From Mycobacteroides immunogenum (lineage in GTDB: Bacteria > Actinomycetota > Actinomycetes > Mycobacteriales > Mycobacteriaceae), in assembly GCF_001605725.1 (NCBI RefSeq), contig NZ_CP011530.1, forward strand, positions 3,410,001-3,474,000: a stretch of DNA of 64,000 nucleotides. Reading direction: 5' to 3'. The notes under the pieces are model-generated. The model was not told where the DNA came from. It ran no database searches and saw nothing but the letters and a program-made list of their open reading frames with translations. The position numbers and the translations under genes were made by a program. This document shows positions 10,243 through 20,698 of the stretch, piece after piece (position 1 is the first letter of the stretch; every line of letters starts with the position of its first letter).

Positions 10243-11754
10243 CTATTCGACCCGTGCCGCAATTACCGGATATGACGGGGCTGATCCCGGTGATCCGGAT
10301 TTTTCCCACAATGCCTCGAGGGCATCGACATCGATGTGCGTGTCGATGAGATCGGCCAATCTGTCCAGTTGCGTGGCGCGGCAATCGCCGACATGGGTAT
10401 CGGCCGCGACGGCGAAACCCGGGCGTTTGGCGGCGGCCGCCGCCTCGGCGAGCCAGGTGCGCCGGAAGTCGTCGTTGTCCAGCACCCCGTGCCAGTGGGT
10501 GCCCCAGACCGCGCCCGCGACGGCACCCTCATCGTGGTCGACCAACCATGGCGCAACCGCCGACCGTGTGACGGTGCCATGATGAATCTCATAGCCGGCC
10601 AGACCGGGAGACACCCAGCGCCGCAACGTCTTGACGGGCTCGAAGGCAATATCGATATCGAGCAGACCCAGCCCTTCGACGCGTCCGGCACCGGATTCGA
10701 CGCGATCCTCGATCGTGGTTGCCAACATCTGGAATCCACCACAGATACCCAACACCGGTCCGCCCGAACGGGCATGGGCGATAACGGCATCGGCGATTCC
10801 GTTGACACGCATCCAGGCAAGATCTGCGACAGTCGCCTTGGTACCCGGGATCACCACCACGTCGGCGTCGGCAATTTCGGCCGGATGTGCCGCCCACCGG
10901 ACGATCACCCCCGGCTCACAGGCGATGGCCTCGATATCGGTGGAGTTGGAGATGCGCGGCAGCCGCACTGCCGCCACCTTCAGCCATTCGCGCCCGACCG
11001 GGGCGGCGGGACGGCCCACCAGGGCCGAGGCCACCACGGAAACGGAATCCTCTGCGTCGAGCCATAACTGGTCGTCGTACGGCAGCACGCCATAGGTGGT
11101 CCGCCCGGTGAGCGCCGCGAGCTGCTCCAGGCCCGGCGCCAGCAGGCCCGGATCACCGCGGAACTTGTTGACAATGAAGCCCGCGACCAGCCGCTGATCG
11201 GCGGGCGCCAAAACGGCCACCGAGCCGAAGAGATGTGCCAGCACTCCACCACGGTCAATGTCACCGACCAGTACCACGGGAAGATCCGCCGCTTGCGCTA
11301 ATCCCATATTGGCGATATCCGTTGTCCGCAGGTTGATCTCGGCAACGGACCCAGCACCCTCGCAGATCACCACATCGTATTCATCACGCAGCGAACGCAA
11401 TTCGTCGGCGACCACCTGCCGCAGTTCCTCACGGTGCTCGACATACGAGCGTGCGCTCACATTTCCTGTCGCGTGGCCGCGCACCACCAGTTGCGAGGTG
11501 CGATCGCTACCCGGCTTGAGAAGCACGGGATTGAATCGCACCGAGGGTTCCAGACCGCAGGCGCGTGCCTGCAGTGCCTGCGCCCTGCCGATCTCTCCCC
11601 CGTCGATGGTCACCACCGAGTTGTTCGACATGTTCTGGGCTTTGAACGGAGCGACGCGAATCCCCCGACGAGCCAGGAGTCGGCACAGCCCGGTCACGAC
11701 CAGACTCTTACCGGCATCGGAGCTGGCGCCCCCCACCAGCAGCGCCCCGCTCAT
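10243..11754 (-). CDS. cobQ: cobyric acid synthase CobQ
   Basis: Amidates the b, d, e and g carboxylates of adenosylcobyrinate a,c-diamide using glutamine and ATP. The 503 residues have the N-terminal P-loop-like [28 protein letters not shown] and the C-terminal glutamine amidotransferase domain with Cys in [11 protein letters not shown] and His in GYEIHHG. The ATG at 11754 overlaps the mapB stop as ATGA, which decides the start over an in-frame upstream one. It is separated by about 7 kb from cobO/cobB, so corrinoid genes here lie in two transcription units. No cobalamin riboswitch was seen upstream. Confidence 0.96.
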   Translation of the reverse strand: MSGALLVGGASSDAGKSLVVTGLCRLLARRGIRVAPFKAQNMSNNSVVTIDGGEIGRAQALQARACGLEPSVRFNPVLLKPGSDRTSQLVVRGHATGNVSARSYVEHREELRQVVADELRSLRDEYDVVICEGAGSVAEINLRTTDIANMGLAQAADLPVVLVGDIDRGGVLAHLFGSVAVLAPADQRLVAGFIVNKFRGDPGLLAPGLEQLAALTGRTTYGVLPYDDQLWLDAEDSVSVVASALVGRPAAPVGREWLKVAAVRLPRISNSTDIEAIACEPGVIVRWAAHPAEIADADVVVIPGTKATVADLAWMRVNGIADAVIAHARSGGPVLGICGGFQMLATTIEDRVESGAGRVEGLGLLDIDIAFEPVKTLRRWVSPGLAGYEIHHGTVTRSAVAPWLVDHDEGAVAGAVWGTHWHGVLDNDDFRRTWLAEAAAAAKRPGFAVAADTHVGDCRATQLDRLADLIDTHIDVDALEALWEKSGSPGSAPSYPVIAARVE

Positions 11755-12611
11755 GGCAGGGTCAGGATCTCTACTCCGTCCTCGGTGACCACCATGGTGT
11801 GTTCGAACTGCGCGGTCCACAGCTTGTCGACGGTCGCCACGGTCCAGGTGTCATCCCAGATCTCGTACTCCAGCGAGCCCAAGTTGATCATCGGTTCGAT
11901 GGTGAACGTCATTCCCGGCTCGATGACGATGTCCAGATTCGGGTCGTCGTAATGCGGCACAATAAGCCCGTTGTGAAATGTCGGCCCTACACCGTGGCCG
12001 GTGAAAGAACGAACCACGTTGTACCCGAACCGCTTTGCATAAGCCTCGATGACTCTGCCGATGACGCTCAGCGCCCGGCCCGGCTTGACGGCGTTGATGG
12101 CGCGCATGGTGGCTTCCCGGGTGCGCTCAACCAGCAGGCGGTGCTCCTCGGAGACATTTCCGGCCAGGAAGGTGGCGTTGGTGTCGCCGTGCACACCGTC
12201 GATGTAGGCGGTGACGTCGATGTTGACGATGTCACCGTCCTCAATCACGGTCGAATCAGGTATCCCGTGGCAGATGATCTCGTTGAGCGACGTGCAGCAC
12301 GACTTCGGAAATCCCTTGTATCCCAGCGTCGACGGATAGGCGCCGTGGGACACCATGTAGTCGTGCGCGATTCGGTCCAGTTCATCGGTGGTGACGCCGG
12401 GCGCCACGGCTTCGCCGGCCAGCGCCAGCGCCTGAGCCGCGATCTTGCCTGCGACACGCATCTTCTCGATGACCTCGGGTGTCTGGACATACGGCTCTCC
12501 GATGGCCTCGGCGACCTTGGATCTACCCACGTACTCGGGGCGGTCGATCGACACGGGAACCTGACGCTCCGGGGACAGCTCCCCTGGGCGCAACGCAGCA
12601 CGAACGGTCAT
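11751..12611 (-). CDS. mapB: type I methionyl aminopeptidase MapB
   Basis: Removes the initiator methionine from nascent proteins. The 286 residues show a ~40-residue N-terminal extension with [17 protein letters not shown] sequence, as in mycobacterial MetAP1c, followed by the pita-bread catalytic domain. Metal ligands are visible in [16 protein letters not shown] (two Asp), SFTGHGVG (His), FTIEPM (Glu) and AQFEHTMVV (Glu). Starts ATG at 12611, 31 bases downstream of the L,D-transpeptidase gene, and couples to cobQ by an ATGA overlap. Confidence 0.96.
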   Translation of the reverse strand: MTVRAALRPGELSPERQVPVSIDRPEYVGRSKVAEAIGEPYVQTPEVIEKMRVAGKIAAQALALAGEAVAPGVTTDELDRIAHDYMVSHGAYPSTLGYKGFPKSCCTSLNEIICHGIPDSTVIEDGDIVNIDVTAYIDGVHGDTNATFLAGNVSEEHRLLVERTREATMRAINAVKPGRALSVIGRVIEAYAKRFGYNVVRSFTGHGVGPTFHNGLIVPHYDDPNLDIVIEPGMTFTIEPMINLGSLEYEIWDDTWTVATVDKLWTAQFEHTMVVTEDGVEILTLP

Positions 12612-12642
12612 GAAGGCAGCGTAGCCGGAGCCGTCGGGGTGG

Positions 12643-13410
12643 CTACGCGTTGATGATGATGGGGTCGCCGACGCTGACGGTGTTGTAGTACCAGGAGGCG
12701 TTGTCCGGGCTCAGGTTGATGCAGCCATGACTGACGTTGGAGTTGCCCTGCGCTCCCGTCGACCACGGGGCGCTGTGCACATAAACGCCGCCCCAGGTGA
12801 CCCGCACCGCGTAGTACACCGTGAGCTTGTAGCCCTCGGGGTCATTCAGCGGAATACCGATGGTCCGAGAATCCATGACCACGGGACTCTGCTTCTCCAG
12901 CGCGGTGAAGGACCCCACCGGCGTGGGGTGCTTGGGCTTGCCCATCGAGGCGGGCATCGTTCGCATCACCGTGCCGTCGATCTTCACCGTGAAGGTGTGA
13001 CCGCTGATGCTGCCGATACCCAGCACCTCCGAGCCGGTCTGGAATTTGTACTTCATCCCGCTGACGCCATTCACCGACACGGTGATCGACGAATGTGCGG
13101 GCCAATACTCACGGGGAGTGAAACGAACCGTCGCGTTGTCGACCCAGCTGAACGCTCCAGCCGGGACGCGCGGCGCGGAGAACTCGATGGATCGCTCGGC
13201 GGCCGGCCTATCGGCGACCGGCGACGCGAAATGAATCGTCACGGGCATGGCCACCCCAACCGTCTGGCCCGGCGTGGGTGACACCGAGGCCACTGGGCTG
13301 GGACTCGCGGCCAATGCGTGGCCGAGGGTTGCGGGTGCGGTGATCGCGGTGCTCATCAGGAGGCTGACGAGCCCGGTCACCACAAGCACACTCCGAAATG
13401 CTCTGCGCAA
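12643..13410 (-). CDS. L,D-transpeptidase (YkuD domain) peptidoglycan cross-linking enzyme
   Basis: Exported enzyme forming 3-3 cross-links, dominant in mycobacterial walls. About 255 residues: signal/anchor sequence ([29 protein letters not shown]), an immunoglobulin-like domain from about 40 to 125, and a C-terminal YkuD domain with the catalytic motif SHGCINLSP (Cys nucleophile) and upstream His in [14 protein letters not shown] at 13410 is chosen as start because AGGGAGGA lies 8 bases upstream; longer in-frame starts lack this. Shorter than LdtMt2, and without its lipobox, so closest to the compact Ldt paralogues. First gene of the unit leading into mapB and cobQ. Confidence 0.9.
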   Translation of the reverse strand: MRRAFRSVLVVTGLVSLLMSTAITAPATLGHALAASPSPVASVSPTPGQTVGVAMPVTIHFASPVADRPAAERSIEFSAPRVPAGAFSWVDNATVRFTPREYWPAHSSITVSVNGVSGMKYKFQTGSEVLGIGSISGHTFTVKIDGTVMRTMPASMGKPKHPTPVGSFTALEKQSPVVMDSRTIGIPLNDPEGYKLTVYYAVRVTWGGVYVHSAPWSTGAQGNSNVSHGCINLSPDNASWYYNTVSVGDPIIINA

Positions 13411-13498
13411 GCTCTCGATCCTCCCTGGATGCTGTTTTCTACATGGTAGTTCGTAAACGCCTGGCGGAACGTTAGCGACAGCGCGCACAATCGAATTC

Positions 13499-13852
13499 AT
13501 GGGCCTGGAGTTGGAAGCGATTGTGCTCGACTGTCAGGACGCGACCACACTCGGCCGCTGGTGGGCTGAGGTGCTGCAATGGCCCTATGAGATCGATGAC
13601 GACGGGTTCGTCAGTGTGTTCCAGCCCGACCGCCGTCCGCCGCTGTTGTTCTTCATGAACGGCCCCGACCCTAAGACGGCCAAGAACCGTCTGCATCTGG
13701 ATTTCCGGGATGATGATCAACAGGCATTGGTGCATAGATTCCTGGCGCACGGGGCTACCCGCGTCGACCTCGGGCAGGGCGATCCCTCGTGGGTGGTGCT
13801 TGCCGACCCCGAGGCCAACGAGTTCTGCGTGCTGGCCTCGCGCGCGGACTAG
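13499..13852 (+). CDS. VOC/glyoxalase-like domain protein
   Basis: A 117-residue single-domain protein of the vicinal-oxygen-chelate fold. The start LEAIVLDCQDATTLGRWWAEVLQW and end VLADPEANEFCVL are typical of actinobacterial glyoxalase-like proteins; the middle NRLHLDFRDDD provides a His and acid positions. Substrate unknown. Convergent with the penicillin-binding lipoprotein gene; their stop codons share one CTAG. Confidence 0.82.
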   Translation: MGLELEAIVLDCQDATTLGRWWAEVLQWPYEIDDDGFVSVFQPDRRPPLLFFMNGPDPKTAKNRLHLDFRDDDQQALVHRFLAHGATRVDLGQGDPSWVVLADPEANEFCVLASRAD

Positions 13853-15666
13853 GCCAGGTAATCCGGCGGCAGCGACTGGAACATGACCTTGGTGGCGCGC
13901 ACCGCCGCCTCCGAGCCCCCACCCCCGACGATCAAGGTGGCGAAGGCCATATCACCCCGGTACCCGGCGAACCAGGCATGTGACCCGCCCGGGAACTCGG
14001 CCTCACCGGTCTTACCGTGCACATCACCCTCGCTGTTGATGTCCTTCGCACTGCCGCTGAGCACCGTCTCGCGCATCATCCCGCGTAGACCATCGACCAT
14101 GATCGGAGTCACCGCGGGCCGCTCACCGGTGATTCCGGTGATCTGGCCCGAAATCAGCTGTGGTATCGGAGTTTTCCCATTGGCCACGGTGGCCGCGGCC
14201 AACGCCATACCGAACGGCGTGACCAGGACCTTGCCCTGGCCGAAACCATCCTCGGTGCGCTCGGTCACGTTGACGGTGGGCGGCACGTTCCCCGAGATGG
14301 TAGGAATGCCCGCCACGTCGTAGTCGGGCCCGATACCGAATTGCGAAGCGGCGACGGTCAAACTGTCCACAGGCATCTCGCTGGCCAGCTTCGCGAACGT
14401 GGTGTTGCACGAGTTGGCGAAGGCACGCCACATGGGCACAGTGCCCAGGTCGAACTCGTTGTAGTTGGGCACGCTGCGGTCACCGATGGTGATCCGCTTC
14501 GGGCAGCCCACCATGGTGTCCGGGGTGGCCATGCCGCGCTCCAGCGCGGCACCGGCGGTGATGATCTTGAAGGTAGAACCGGGCGGATACATGCCCGTGG
14601 TGGCCAGCGGCCCATCCGCGTTGGCGGCGGCGTTCTGGGCGACCGCCAGAATCTCCCCCGTCGACGGTTTGATCACCACGATCATGGCCTTCTGGCCACG
14701 CGTATTGACGGCGTTCTGGGCGGCGTTCTGCACCGCGCGGTCGAGACTGATCGTCTTCGACGGCGCCGGAGTGGGTTTAACCTCGTTGAGCACCGCGGTG
14801 TCGACACCGTTCTGGTTGACGCTCACCACCCGCCAACCGGCCTCGCCATCCAGCTCATCGAGCACGGCCTTCTTGACCTGCGCGACGATATCGGGCGCGA
14901 AGGCATCATCGGTGGGGAGCAGATCGGCGATCGGCGTCATCACCACACCGGGCCGCAGCGCCCCGGGCCGGGTCTCCAGCGCGACGGACACCTTGTCCCA
15001 GTCGTCCTTACGCAGCGTGATCAGGTCCATGGGCGAGGTTTGCGCGCTCGCCTGCTCGGCGAGGGAGGCGGCGTTCATGGTGTCGTCGTAGGGCCGGATG
15101 GCGTCGGCCAGCGCGGTCGCGGTGCTCATCAGCGACGTACCGGCCTTCGCCGCGTCGAACGCGATTCTGTACAGATTGGCAGGCGCCAGCACCGTCGTAC
15201 CACCGGCTTCATTGACCGTCGCACGCTTGGCAGGGTCGGTGCGCAGCGAGAGCATTTGGCGCTCACCAAGTTTCGGATGCAGGTCACTCGGCGCCCAGCG
15301 CACCTGCCAGTTACCTGCCGTGCGCAGCATCTCCAGACGCCCGTTGTAGGACCAGACGCGCTTCCTGGGGAGCTGCCAGGTATATGTCGCGTCGGCACTG
15401 CCGGTGTCCAGAGTGTATTGGGAACCATTCACGGCAGCCCGGAACGACATCGCCTGCAGCCCCGAGAATGCCTGGTCCAAACCCACTTTCGCGCCATTAG
15501 GGTCATCGGTCAGCTTGGCGGCCGCGGCCGTGTCACCTTTGGCCAGTGCCTCGAAAAACTTCTCCGCCACCGGACCGGGACCATCGGGGCGCGGGGTACA
15601 CGCAACCGCACCGGCCACCAGCAGCGCGGTGCCGACCAACGGCAGGACCCTCATACGTCTGAACAT
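13849..15666 (-). CDS. penicillin-binding lipoprotein (Rv2864c-like transpeptidase)
   Basis: Class B PBP-like D,D-transpeptidase anchored as a lipoprotein. Start ATG 15666 gives a 605-residue protein with MFRRMRVLPLVGTALLVAGAVAC, lipobox Cys at about 23; ATG 15654 is an alternative. An NTF2-like (MecA_N) domain follows, then a dimerisation region and the transpeptidase domain. Active-site motifs are STFK (Ser about 364), SCN (about 419) and KTG (about 552). The M. tuberculosis counterpart is linked to penam/penem tolerance. Last gene of the dxr-rip1-ispG-GNAT unit, with stop shared with the VOC gene. Confidence 0.93.
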   Translation of the reverse strand: MFRRMRVLPLVGTALLVAGAVACTPRPDGPGPVAEKFFEALAKGDTAAAAKLTDDPNGAKVGLDQAFSGLQAMSFRAAVNGSQYTLDTGSADATYTWQLPRKRVWSYNGRLEMLRTAGNWQVRWAPSDLHPKLGERQMLSLRTDPAKRATVNEAGGTTVLAPANLYRIAFDAAKAGTSLMSTATALADAIRPYDDTMNAASLAEQASAQTSPMDLITLRKDDWDKVSVALETRPGALRPGVVMTPIADLLPTDDAFAPDIVAQVKKAVLDELDGEAGWRVVSVNQNGVDTAVLNEVKPTPAPSKTISLDRAVQNAAQNAVNTRGQKAMIVVIKPSTGEILAVAQNAAANADGPLATTGMYPPGSTFKIITAGAALERGMATPDTMVGCPKRITIGDRSVPNYNEFDLGTVPMWRAFANSCNTTFAKLASEMPVDSLTVAASQFGIGPDYDVAGIPTISGNVPPTVNVTERTEDGFGQGKVLVTPFGMALAAATVANGKTPIPQLISGQITGITGERPAVTPIMVDGLRGMMRETVLSGSAKDINSEGDVHGKTGEAEFPGGSHAWFAGYRGDMAFATLIVGGGGSEAAVRATKVMFQSLPPDYLA

Positions 15667-15741
15667 CGGGGTCGATGCTATGACCGCGAATGCCCAAAAC
15701 CTCGGAGGCACACGGGGCCAGCGCCTACCAGCTCGCGAGAA

Positions 15742-16614
15742 TCAGCTAACCAGGATCGTGGCGAAGGTGCCGATCCTGATGAATCCCGCCCTGGCATACG
15801 AGGCGCGGGCGATCTCATTGAAGCTGTTCACGTACAGGCTGGGAATCCGCCCGCTGTGGTGGACCGCCGCCGCGACCGCCGCCACCCCCGCAGTACCGAG
15901 TCCGCGGCCCCGGAATTCGGGATCGACCCAGACACCCTGAATCTGGCTGACACTGCGCGATTGTGACCCGATCTCGGCCTTGAAGATGACCCGACCGTCC
16001 TCGAAACGCGCCCAGGCCCTGCCCGCGTCAATGAGGCCGGCCACCCGTCGCCGGTAACCCCGGCCCCCGTCGCCGTTGCGCGGGTCGACGCCCATCTCGC
16101 CGATGAACATCTGGATCGAGGCGTGCAGATACGCGTCCAGCTCCTCGGCGCGTACCTGCCGCACGGCGGGGTCCACCACACATGTGGGCGCGTCGAGCAT
16201 CGCCAGCAGCGGCTGGCAGGGACGGACCTCGCGCGCCGGGCCCCACACCGGATCGAGGTGACACCACATGTCGAGCACCACATCCGCCGGACCCACCAGC
16301 GAGGGACAGATCCGGTGCTGTTCTATGGCGCGCTCAGCGAACAGCCGGGTGGCTTCGGGGCCGCCCGCCAGCGGAATGATCGTGGTTCCGACGAAGCACA
16401 GCGATTCGGCGAGTACACCAGTCGACCAGATCTCGCCGCCGATGGCCGTGGGATCGGCGCCACGCGCCTCCACCCGGGCGGCCAGCATGCAGGAGGCCAC
16501 CGGATCAACGTCCAGGACCGCGCGTATCGCCTCGGTATCCGATAACCCGAGAACGCGAACAGCATCGGAGGATGACGCCCCAGGTGCTCCAGGCGCCGGC
16601 AGTGTTGTCGTCAT
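15742..16614 (-). CDS. GNAT acetyltransferase with N-terminal DUF4081 (Rv2867c-like)
   Basis: A 290-residue protein of two parts: an N-terminal DUF4081-like acetyltransferase-related domain (SSDAVRVLGLSDTEAIRAVL...CPSLVGPADVV) and a C-terminal GNAT domain with acetyl-CoA signature VWVDPEFRGRGLGTAGVAAV and YVNSFNEIARASYARAGFIRIG. Substrate unknown; small-molecule or protein acetylation is possible. ATG 16614 is chosen with GGGAG nine bases upstream rather than the TTG two codons earlier. It keeps its place between ispG and the PBP gene as in M. tuberculosis. Confidence 0.88.
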   Translation of the reverse strand: MTTTLPAPGAPGASSSDAVRVLGLSDTEAIRAVLDVDPVASCMLAARVEARGADPTAIGGEIWSTGVLAESLCFVGTTIIPLAGGPEATRLFAERAIEQHRICPSLVGPADVVLDMWCHLDPVWGPAREVRPCQPLLAMLDAPTCVVDPAVRQVRAEELDAYLHASIQMFIGEMGVDPRNGDGGRGYRRRVAGLIDAGRAWARFEDGRVIFKAEIGSQSRSVSQIQGVWVDPEFRGRGLGTAGVAAVAAAVHHSGRIPSLYVNSFNEIARASYARAGFIRIGTFATILVS

Positions 16615-16686
16615 CGGCAATCGCTCCCGTGCTCAAGCCTCTTCGCGCGAGCGCTCATCGGTTCGTCCGCTCACGCCGAGCTATGT

Positions 16687-17850
16687 TCAGCTTACGGTGA
16701 CGACCGGCTGGCCTGTGGGGCTTCCGTCGGTTCCGATCTCGACGCCCATCTCCTCGGCCAAACGCATGGCTTCGTCGATGAGCGTTTCGACAATCAGCGC
16801 CTCCGGCACGGTCTTGATGACCTCGCCCTTCACGAAGATCTGTCCCTTGCCATTACCGGAGGCCACTCCCAGGTCGGCCTCGCGAGCCTCACCCGGTCCG
16901 TTGACGACACAGCCCATGACCGCGACGCGCAGTGGCACGTCCAGCCCCTCCAGTCCGGCGCTCACCGCGTTGGCCAGGGTGTAGACATCGACCTGCGCGC
17001 GTCCGCAGGACGGGCAGGACACGATTTCCAGTCCACGCGGCCTCAGGTTCAACGATTCCAGAATCTGGTTGCCCACCTTGACCTCCTCGGCGGGAGGTGC
17101 CGAAAGGGATACCCGGATGGTGTCGCCAATGCCCTTGGACAACAGCGCGCCGAACGCCACGGCCGACTTGATGGTGCCCTGGAACGCGGGCCCGGCCTCG
17201 GTGACACCCAGGTGCAGTGGGTAATCGCATTGTGCGGCAAGCAGTTCGTAGGCGGCCACCATGATCACCGGGTCGTTGTGCTTGACGCTGATCTTGATAT
17301 CGCCGAAGCCATGCTCCTCGAACAGGCCGGCCTCCCACAACGCCGACTCGACCAGTGCTTCGGGCGTGGCCTTGCCGTACTTGCCCAGAATCCGTGGATC
17401 GAGTGAACCCGCGTTGACACCGATGCGGATCGGGATGCCGGCATCACCGGCCGCCTTGGCGACTTCCTTGACGCGGCCGTCGAACTCCTTGATGTTCCCC
17501 GGGTTCACGCGCACCGCGGCACAGCCGGCGTCGATCGCCGCGAAGATGTACTTGGGCTGGAAGTGGATATCGGCGATCACCGGGATCTGGCTCTTGCGCG
17601 CGATCTCGGCGAGGGCGTCGGCATCCTCCTGCCGCGGGCAGGCGACACGCACCATGTCACAGCCGGAGGCGGTCAGCTCGGCGATCTGCTGCAGGGTCGA
17701 GTTCACGTCGTGGGTCTTGGTGGTGCACATCGACTGCACCGAGACCAGCGAGTCGCTGCCCACTCCGACGTTTCCGACCATGAGCTGACGCGTCTTGCGC
17801 CGCGGCGACAGGGTCGGCGGCGGTGCACTCGGAATGCCCAGGCTGGTCAT
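16687..17850 (-). CDS. ispG: 4-hydroxy-3-methylbut-2-enyl diphosphate synthase (flavodoxin/ferredoxin)
   Basis: Penultimate MEP-pathway enzyme, reducing the cyclic diphosphate MEcPP to HMBPP with a [4Fe-4S] cluster. The 387 residues have the N-terminal TIM barrel ([13 protein letters not shown]) and C-terminal cluster domain with [12 protein letters not shown] and [14 protein letters not shown] supplying three Cys and a Glu. ATG 17850 is preferred because GGAGGATC lies immediately upstream. Twenty bases follow the rip1 stop, so dxr, rip1 and ispG form one unit that places two MEP enzymes around an intramembrane protease. Confidence 0.96.
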   Translation of the reverse strand: MTSLGIPSAPPPTLSPRRKTRQLMVGNVGVGSDSLVSVQSMCTTKTHDVNSTLQQIAELTASGCDMVRVACPRQEDADALAEIARKSQIPVIADIHFQPKYIFAAIDAGCAAVRVNPGNIKEFDGRVKEVAKAAGDAGIPIRIGVNAGSLDPRILGKYGKATPEALVESALWEAGLFEEHGFGDIKISVKHNDPVIMVAAYELLAAQCDYPLHLGVTEAGPAFQGTIKSAVAFGALLSKGIGDTIRVSLSAPPAEEVKVGNQILESLNLRPRGLEIVSCPSCGRAQVDVYTLANAVSAGLEGLDVPLRVAVMGCVVNGPGEAREADLGVASGNGKGQIFVKGEVIKTVPEALIVETLIDEAMRLAEEMGVEIGTDGSPTGQPVVTVS

Positions 17851-17870
17851 GTGATCCTCCAATTGGAGCG

Positions 17871-19106
17871 CTATTGAAAAAGTCTGATCGGGTTGACGAT
17901 GTCGGCGGTGATCGTCAGCAGCATGTAGCCGACCACCACCACCAGCACGACATAGGTCGCGGGCATCAGCTTCATGTAGTTGACCGGCGCCCCCACCGCC
18001 AAACCGCGCGCCGACCGAATCATGTTGCGGATCTTCTCGTAGGTGGCCACCGCGATGTGCCCACCATCAAACGGCAACAACGGCAACAAATTGATGGCGC
18101 CGAGCGCAAAATTGAGCTGCGCCAACAGTATCCAGAACATGATCCACATGTCGTGCTCTACCGTCTCGCCACCCATACGGCTCGCGCCGACAATGCTCAT
18201 CGGCGTGTCCATGGCCCGCTCGCTGCCGGTGATCGAGTCCCACAGGGCGCCGACCTTGGTGGGGATCTTCCCGATGGCCTTTACGGTTTCGACGGCGACG
18301 GTCCCGATGAGATTCCCGGTGGCGGGAACCGCGGTCACCGGGTTGTAGTGCTTCTGCGGCACATAGGTACTCAGTGAGGCACCAACGGCACCCACCGAGA
18401 TGAGCTTGCCTGCCTTCGCGTCCCAGCGCTGTGTCTCGGTGACGGTCACCAGCAGAGATTGCTGCTTACCGTCGCGCGCGATATCGAACACCTGTGGACC
18501 GCGCAGCTCTCGGATGGCGGCAACCATGTCGCTGGATGTACTGACCGGCTTGCCCGCGATGGCGAGCACTTGATCACCCTCGCGCAGACCACCGAGCGCC
18601 GCCGGCCCCTCCCCGGTGCAGGCCGCCATGTCCTTGGGATCCGCACTCTTTTGCGGCGCCACACAACTCGTCTGCTTGATCTCGGGATGCGTGGGCGCAT
18701 TGTTGTCGGGCAGACCCCAGAACAAGACGACGCCATAGAAGACGACAATGCCAATGAGGAAGTTCATGGTCGGCCCGGCGAACAGCACCGCGACCCGTTT
18801 CCAGACCTTCTGCTTGTACATCGCGCGGTCGGATTCCTCGGGAGTGAGCTCCTCCACCGAGGTCATACCGGCGATATCGCAGAAGCCGCCCAGCGGGACG
18901 GCCTTGAGTCCGTATTCGATGATGTCGTTGGCACCGCGGTTGCTCTTGCGCTTGGTGGACCACAGCGTCGGGCCGAATCCCACGAAGTAGCGGCGCACCT
19001 TCATGCCGGTGGCCTGCGCCACCCACATGTGCCCGCACTCATGCAGCGCCACCGATACCAAGATCGCCAGCGCGAACAGTGCGATTCCGATCACGTACGC
19101 AGCCAT
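17871..19106 (-). CDS. rip1: site-2 intramembrane zinc metalloprotease Rip1 (RseP family)
   Basis: Membrane protease that cleaves anti-sigma factors and controls envelope lipid and stress regulons. The 411 residues carry the zinc motif HECGH near residues 23-27 ([16 protein letters not shown]), a PDZ domain around 150-250 ([16 protein letters not shown]) and the second active-site motif in [13 protein letters not shown], giving the Asp ligand. Four hydrophobic segments are visible. The ATG overlaps the dxr TGA by one base (TGATG), implying coupled translation. Confidence 0.95.
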   Translation of the reverse strand: MAAYVIGIALFALAILVSVALHECGHMWVAQATGMKVRRYFVGFGPTLWSTKRKSNRGANDIIEYGLKAVPLGGFCDIAGMTSVEELTPEESDRAMYKQKVWKRVAVLFAGPTMNFLIGIVVFYGVVLFWGLPDNNAPTHPEIKQTSCVAPQKSADPKDMAACTGEGPAALGGLREGDQVLAIAGKPVSTSSDMVAAIRELRGPQVFDIARDGKQQSLLVTVTETQRWDAKAGKLISVGAVGASLSTYVPQKHYNPVTAVPATGNLIGTVAVETVKAIGKIPTKVGALWDSITGSERAMDTPMSIVGASRMGGETVEHDMWIMFWILLAQLNFALGAINLLPLLPFDGGHIAVATYEKIRNMIRSARGLAVGAPVNYMKLMPATYVVLVVVVGYMLLTITADIVNPIRLFQ

Positions 19107-20272
19107 CAGGTCCGATTTTCCTCCGTGGAGATGAGTTGCGCAGCCTGCTGGTCAGCCCAGTTCTGCGCGTCAAGTACATCGTCAACGGTAGCGGGTTCCG
19201 CAGCCCACTGGCCTGCGGCATCGAGCACATCGGCAATTGTTCGCACGATGGACCTGAATCCGATACGCCCTGCCAAGAAGGCGGCGGCCGCGGTTTCATT
19301 GGCGGCGTTGTAAACCGCGGTCATACATCCCCCCGCTTCTCCGGCGCTGCGGGCCAGGTCAACGGCGGGAAACACCTGAGCGTCCAGCGGCTCGAACTCC
19401 CAGGTGGCGGCGGTACTGAAATCACAGGCCAGGGCCGCACCCGGTACTCGATCCGGCCATCCCAGGGCCAGCGCGATCGGCAGTTTCATATCGGGCGGGC
19501 TGGCCTGCGCCAGTGTCGACCCATCGGAGAACGTCACCATCGAGTGCACGATCGACTGCGGGTGCACGACCACGCCGATCTGCCGATACGGGACGCCGAA
19601 CAGCAGATGCGTCTCGATGAGCTCGAGCCCCTTGTTGACCAGGGAAGCCGAATTGAGTGTGTTCATCGGCCCCATGGACCAGGTGGGGTGCGCGCCCGCC
19701 TGCTCGGGCGTGACATCCGCGAGCTGCTCGGCGGTCCATCCCCGAAACGGACCGCCTGAGGCGGTCAGGATCAGCTGTGCGATCTCGCCGCGGGATCCAC
19801 CGCGCAGACATTGCGCCAGCGCGGAATGCTCGGAGTCGACGGGCACGATCTGTCCGGGGGCAGCAGCCTTCGTGACCAGCGGCCCCCCGGCCACCAGAGA
19901 CTCCTTATTGGCCAACGCCAGCCGGGCCCCTGTCTTCAGCGCGGCCAGGGTGGGACGCAGCCCGAGGGCGCCGACCAGCGCGTTGAGCACCACATCTGCC
20001 TCGGTGTTCTCCACCAATTCGGTGACGGCTCCGGGTCCGGCCAACACCGGGGTGTCGAGCCGTGCGGCGGCGTGCTCGTCGGCGACCGCGACATTGGTGA
20101 CCCCGGTTTCCGCGATCTGCCGGCGCAGCAGATCGATATTGCCTCCACCAGCGGCCAGGCCGACCACCTCAAAGCGGTCGGGGTTAGCGGCGATGACCTC
20201 AAGCGCCTGGGTGCCAATGGACCCGGTGCTACCGAGGAGCAGGACGCGGCAGACCTCTGAACTCACCGTCAC
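19106..20272 (-). CDS. dxr: 1-deoxy-D-xylulose 5-phosphate reductoisomerase
   Basis: First committed MEP-pathway enzyme (DXP to MEP, NADPH and Mn/Mg). The sequence shows the NADPH-binding [48 protein letters not shown] and [23 protein letters not shown] active-site segments. Two in-frame GTG codons, 20272 and 20266, are possible starts; neither has a strong ribosome-binding site, and 20272 is reported, giving 388 residues, normal for the family. A 24-bp perfect inverted repeat sits about 40 bases upstream. Confidence 0.95.
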   Translation of the reverse strand: MTVSSEVCRVLLLGSTGSIGTQALEVIAANPDRFEVVGLAAGGGNIDLLRRQIAETGVTNVAVADEHAAARLDTPVLAGPGAVTELVENTEADVVLNALVGALGLRPTLAALKTGARLALANKESLVAGGPLVTKAAAPGQIVPVDSEHSALAQCLRGGSRGEIAQLILTASGGPFRGWTAEQLADVTPEQAGAHPTWSMGPMNTLNSASLVNKGLELIETHLLFGVPYRQIGVVVHPQSIVHSMVTFSDGSTLAQASPPDMKLPIALALGWPDRVPGAALACDFSTAATWEFEPLDAQVFPAVDLARSAGEAGGCMTAVYNAANETAAAAFLAGRIGFRSIVRTIADVLDAAGQWAAEPATVDDVLDAQNWADQQAAQLISTEENRT

Positions 20273-20311
20273 CCGCTCATTCTGCCCCGGTCGCGATGGT
20301 GTGAGCACGGC

Positions 20312-20367
20312 CGAGCCTGCGTCTCACGACGGTTTTGGGCCGGAAACCGTCGTGAGACGCAGGCTCG
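20312..20367. repeat. perfect 24-bp inverted repeat in the dxr/DUF2631 divergent promoter region
   Basis: The left arm 20312-20335 (beginning CGAGCCTGCGTCTCACG) and the right arm 20344-20367 are exact reverse complements across 24 bases, separated by the 8-base loop TGGGCCGG. Neither flanking gene ends here (dxr reads left from 20272, the small gene reads right from 20438), so it is not an ordinary terminator. It may be a mobile palindromic intergenic element or a regulatory hairpin. Confidence 0.9.
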
Positions 20368-20437
20368 CGCAGTAATCCGATGACTGGCATGGCACACTAT
20401 GGGCTGTAGTAGACGTCTGAGATTTGGAGGGCTGGCG

Positions 20438-20698
20438 GTGGCCACGACCGAGGTTGTCAAGTACGACGGAGTCGACGTCGAGGACGTGCCGTCTGTGGCG
20501 TTCGGACGTGGACTTTCCGGCCAGAACCCGCGCGTCTTCCACGTCCTGGGCGTGGTGATGTCCGCCATCCTGCTGTGCATGCTCGTCGGCAATCACGTTG
20601 GCAAGGTCGAAGACATCTTCCTGGTCGGTTTCGCCGTCATCGTGCTGGCGTTCACCGCCAATGACTACTTCGGCCGCCGGTCCGGCCGTATCCGCTAA
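20438..20698 (+). CDS. DUF2631 small membrane protein (Rv2876-like)
   Basis: An 86-residue protein with a charged N-terminus (TTEVVKYDGVDVEDVPSVAFGRGLSGQNPR) and two hydrophobic helices (HVLGVVMSAILLCMLVGNHVG and DIFLVGFAVIVLAFTANDYF), ending in a basic RRSGRIR tail. Function unknown; the family is restricted to actinobacteria. GTG 20438 is chosen because GGAGG lies 7 bases upstream; the earlier ATG would precede this site. Convergent with rlmN and abutting its stop without overlap. Confidence 0.85.
   Translation: MATTEVVKYDGVDVEDVPSVAFGRGLSGQNPRVFHVLGVVMSAILLCMLVGNHVGKVEDIFLVGFAVIVLAFTANDYFGRRSGRIR

Noticed and set aside
10243..12700. Cobalamin riboswitch for cobQ
   Set aside because: cobQ is coupled to mapB with no leader space, and no B12-box sequence was seen upstream of the unit.
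14341..15966. 541-residue rightward open frame
   Set aside because: Antisense to the penicillin-binding lipoprotein gene; low-complexity Gly/Arg/His composition with no domain. It is a GC-driven shadow.
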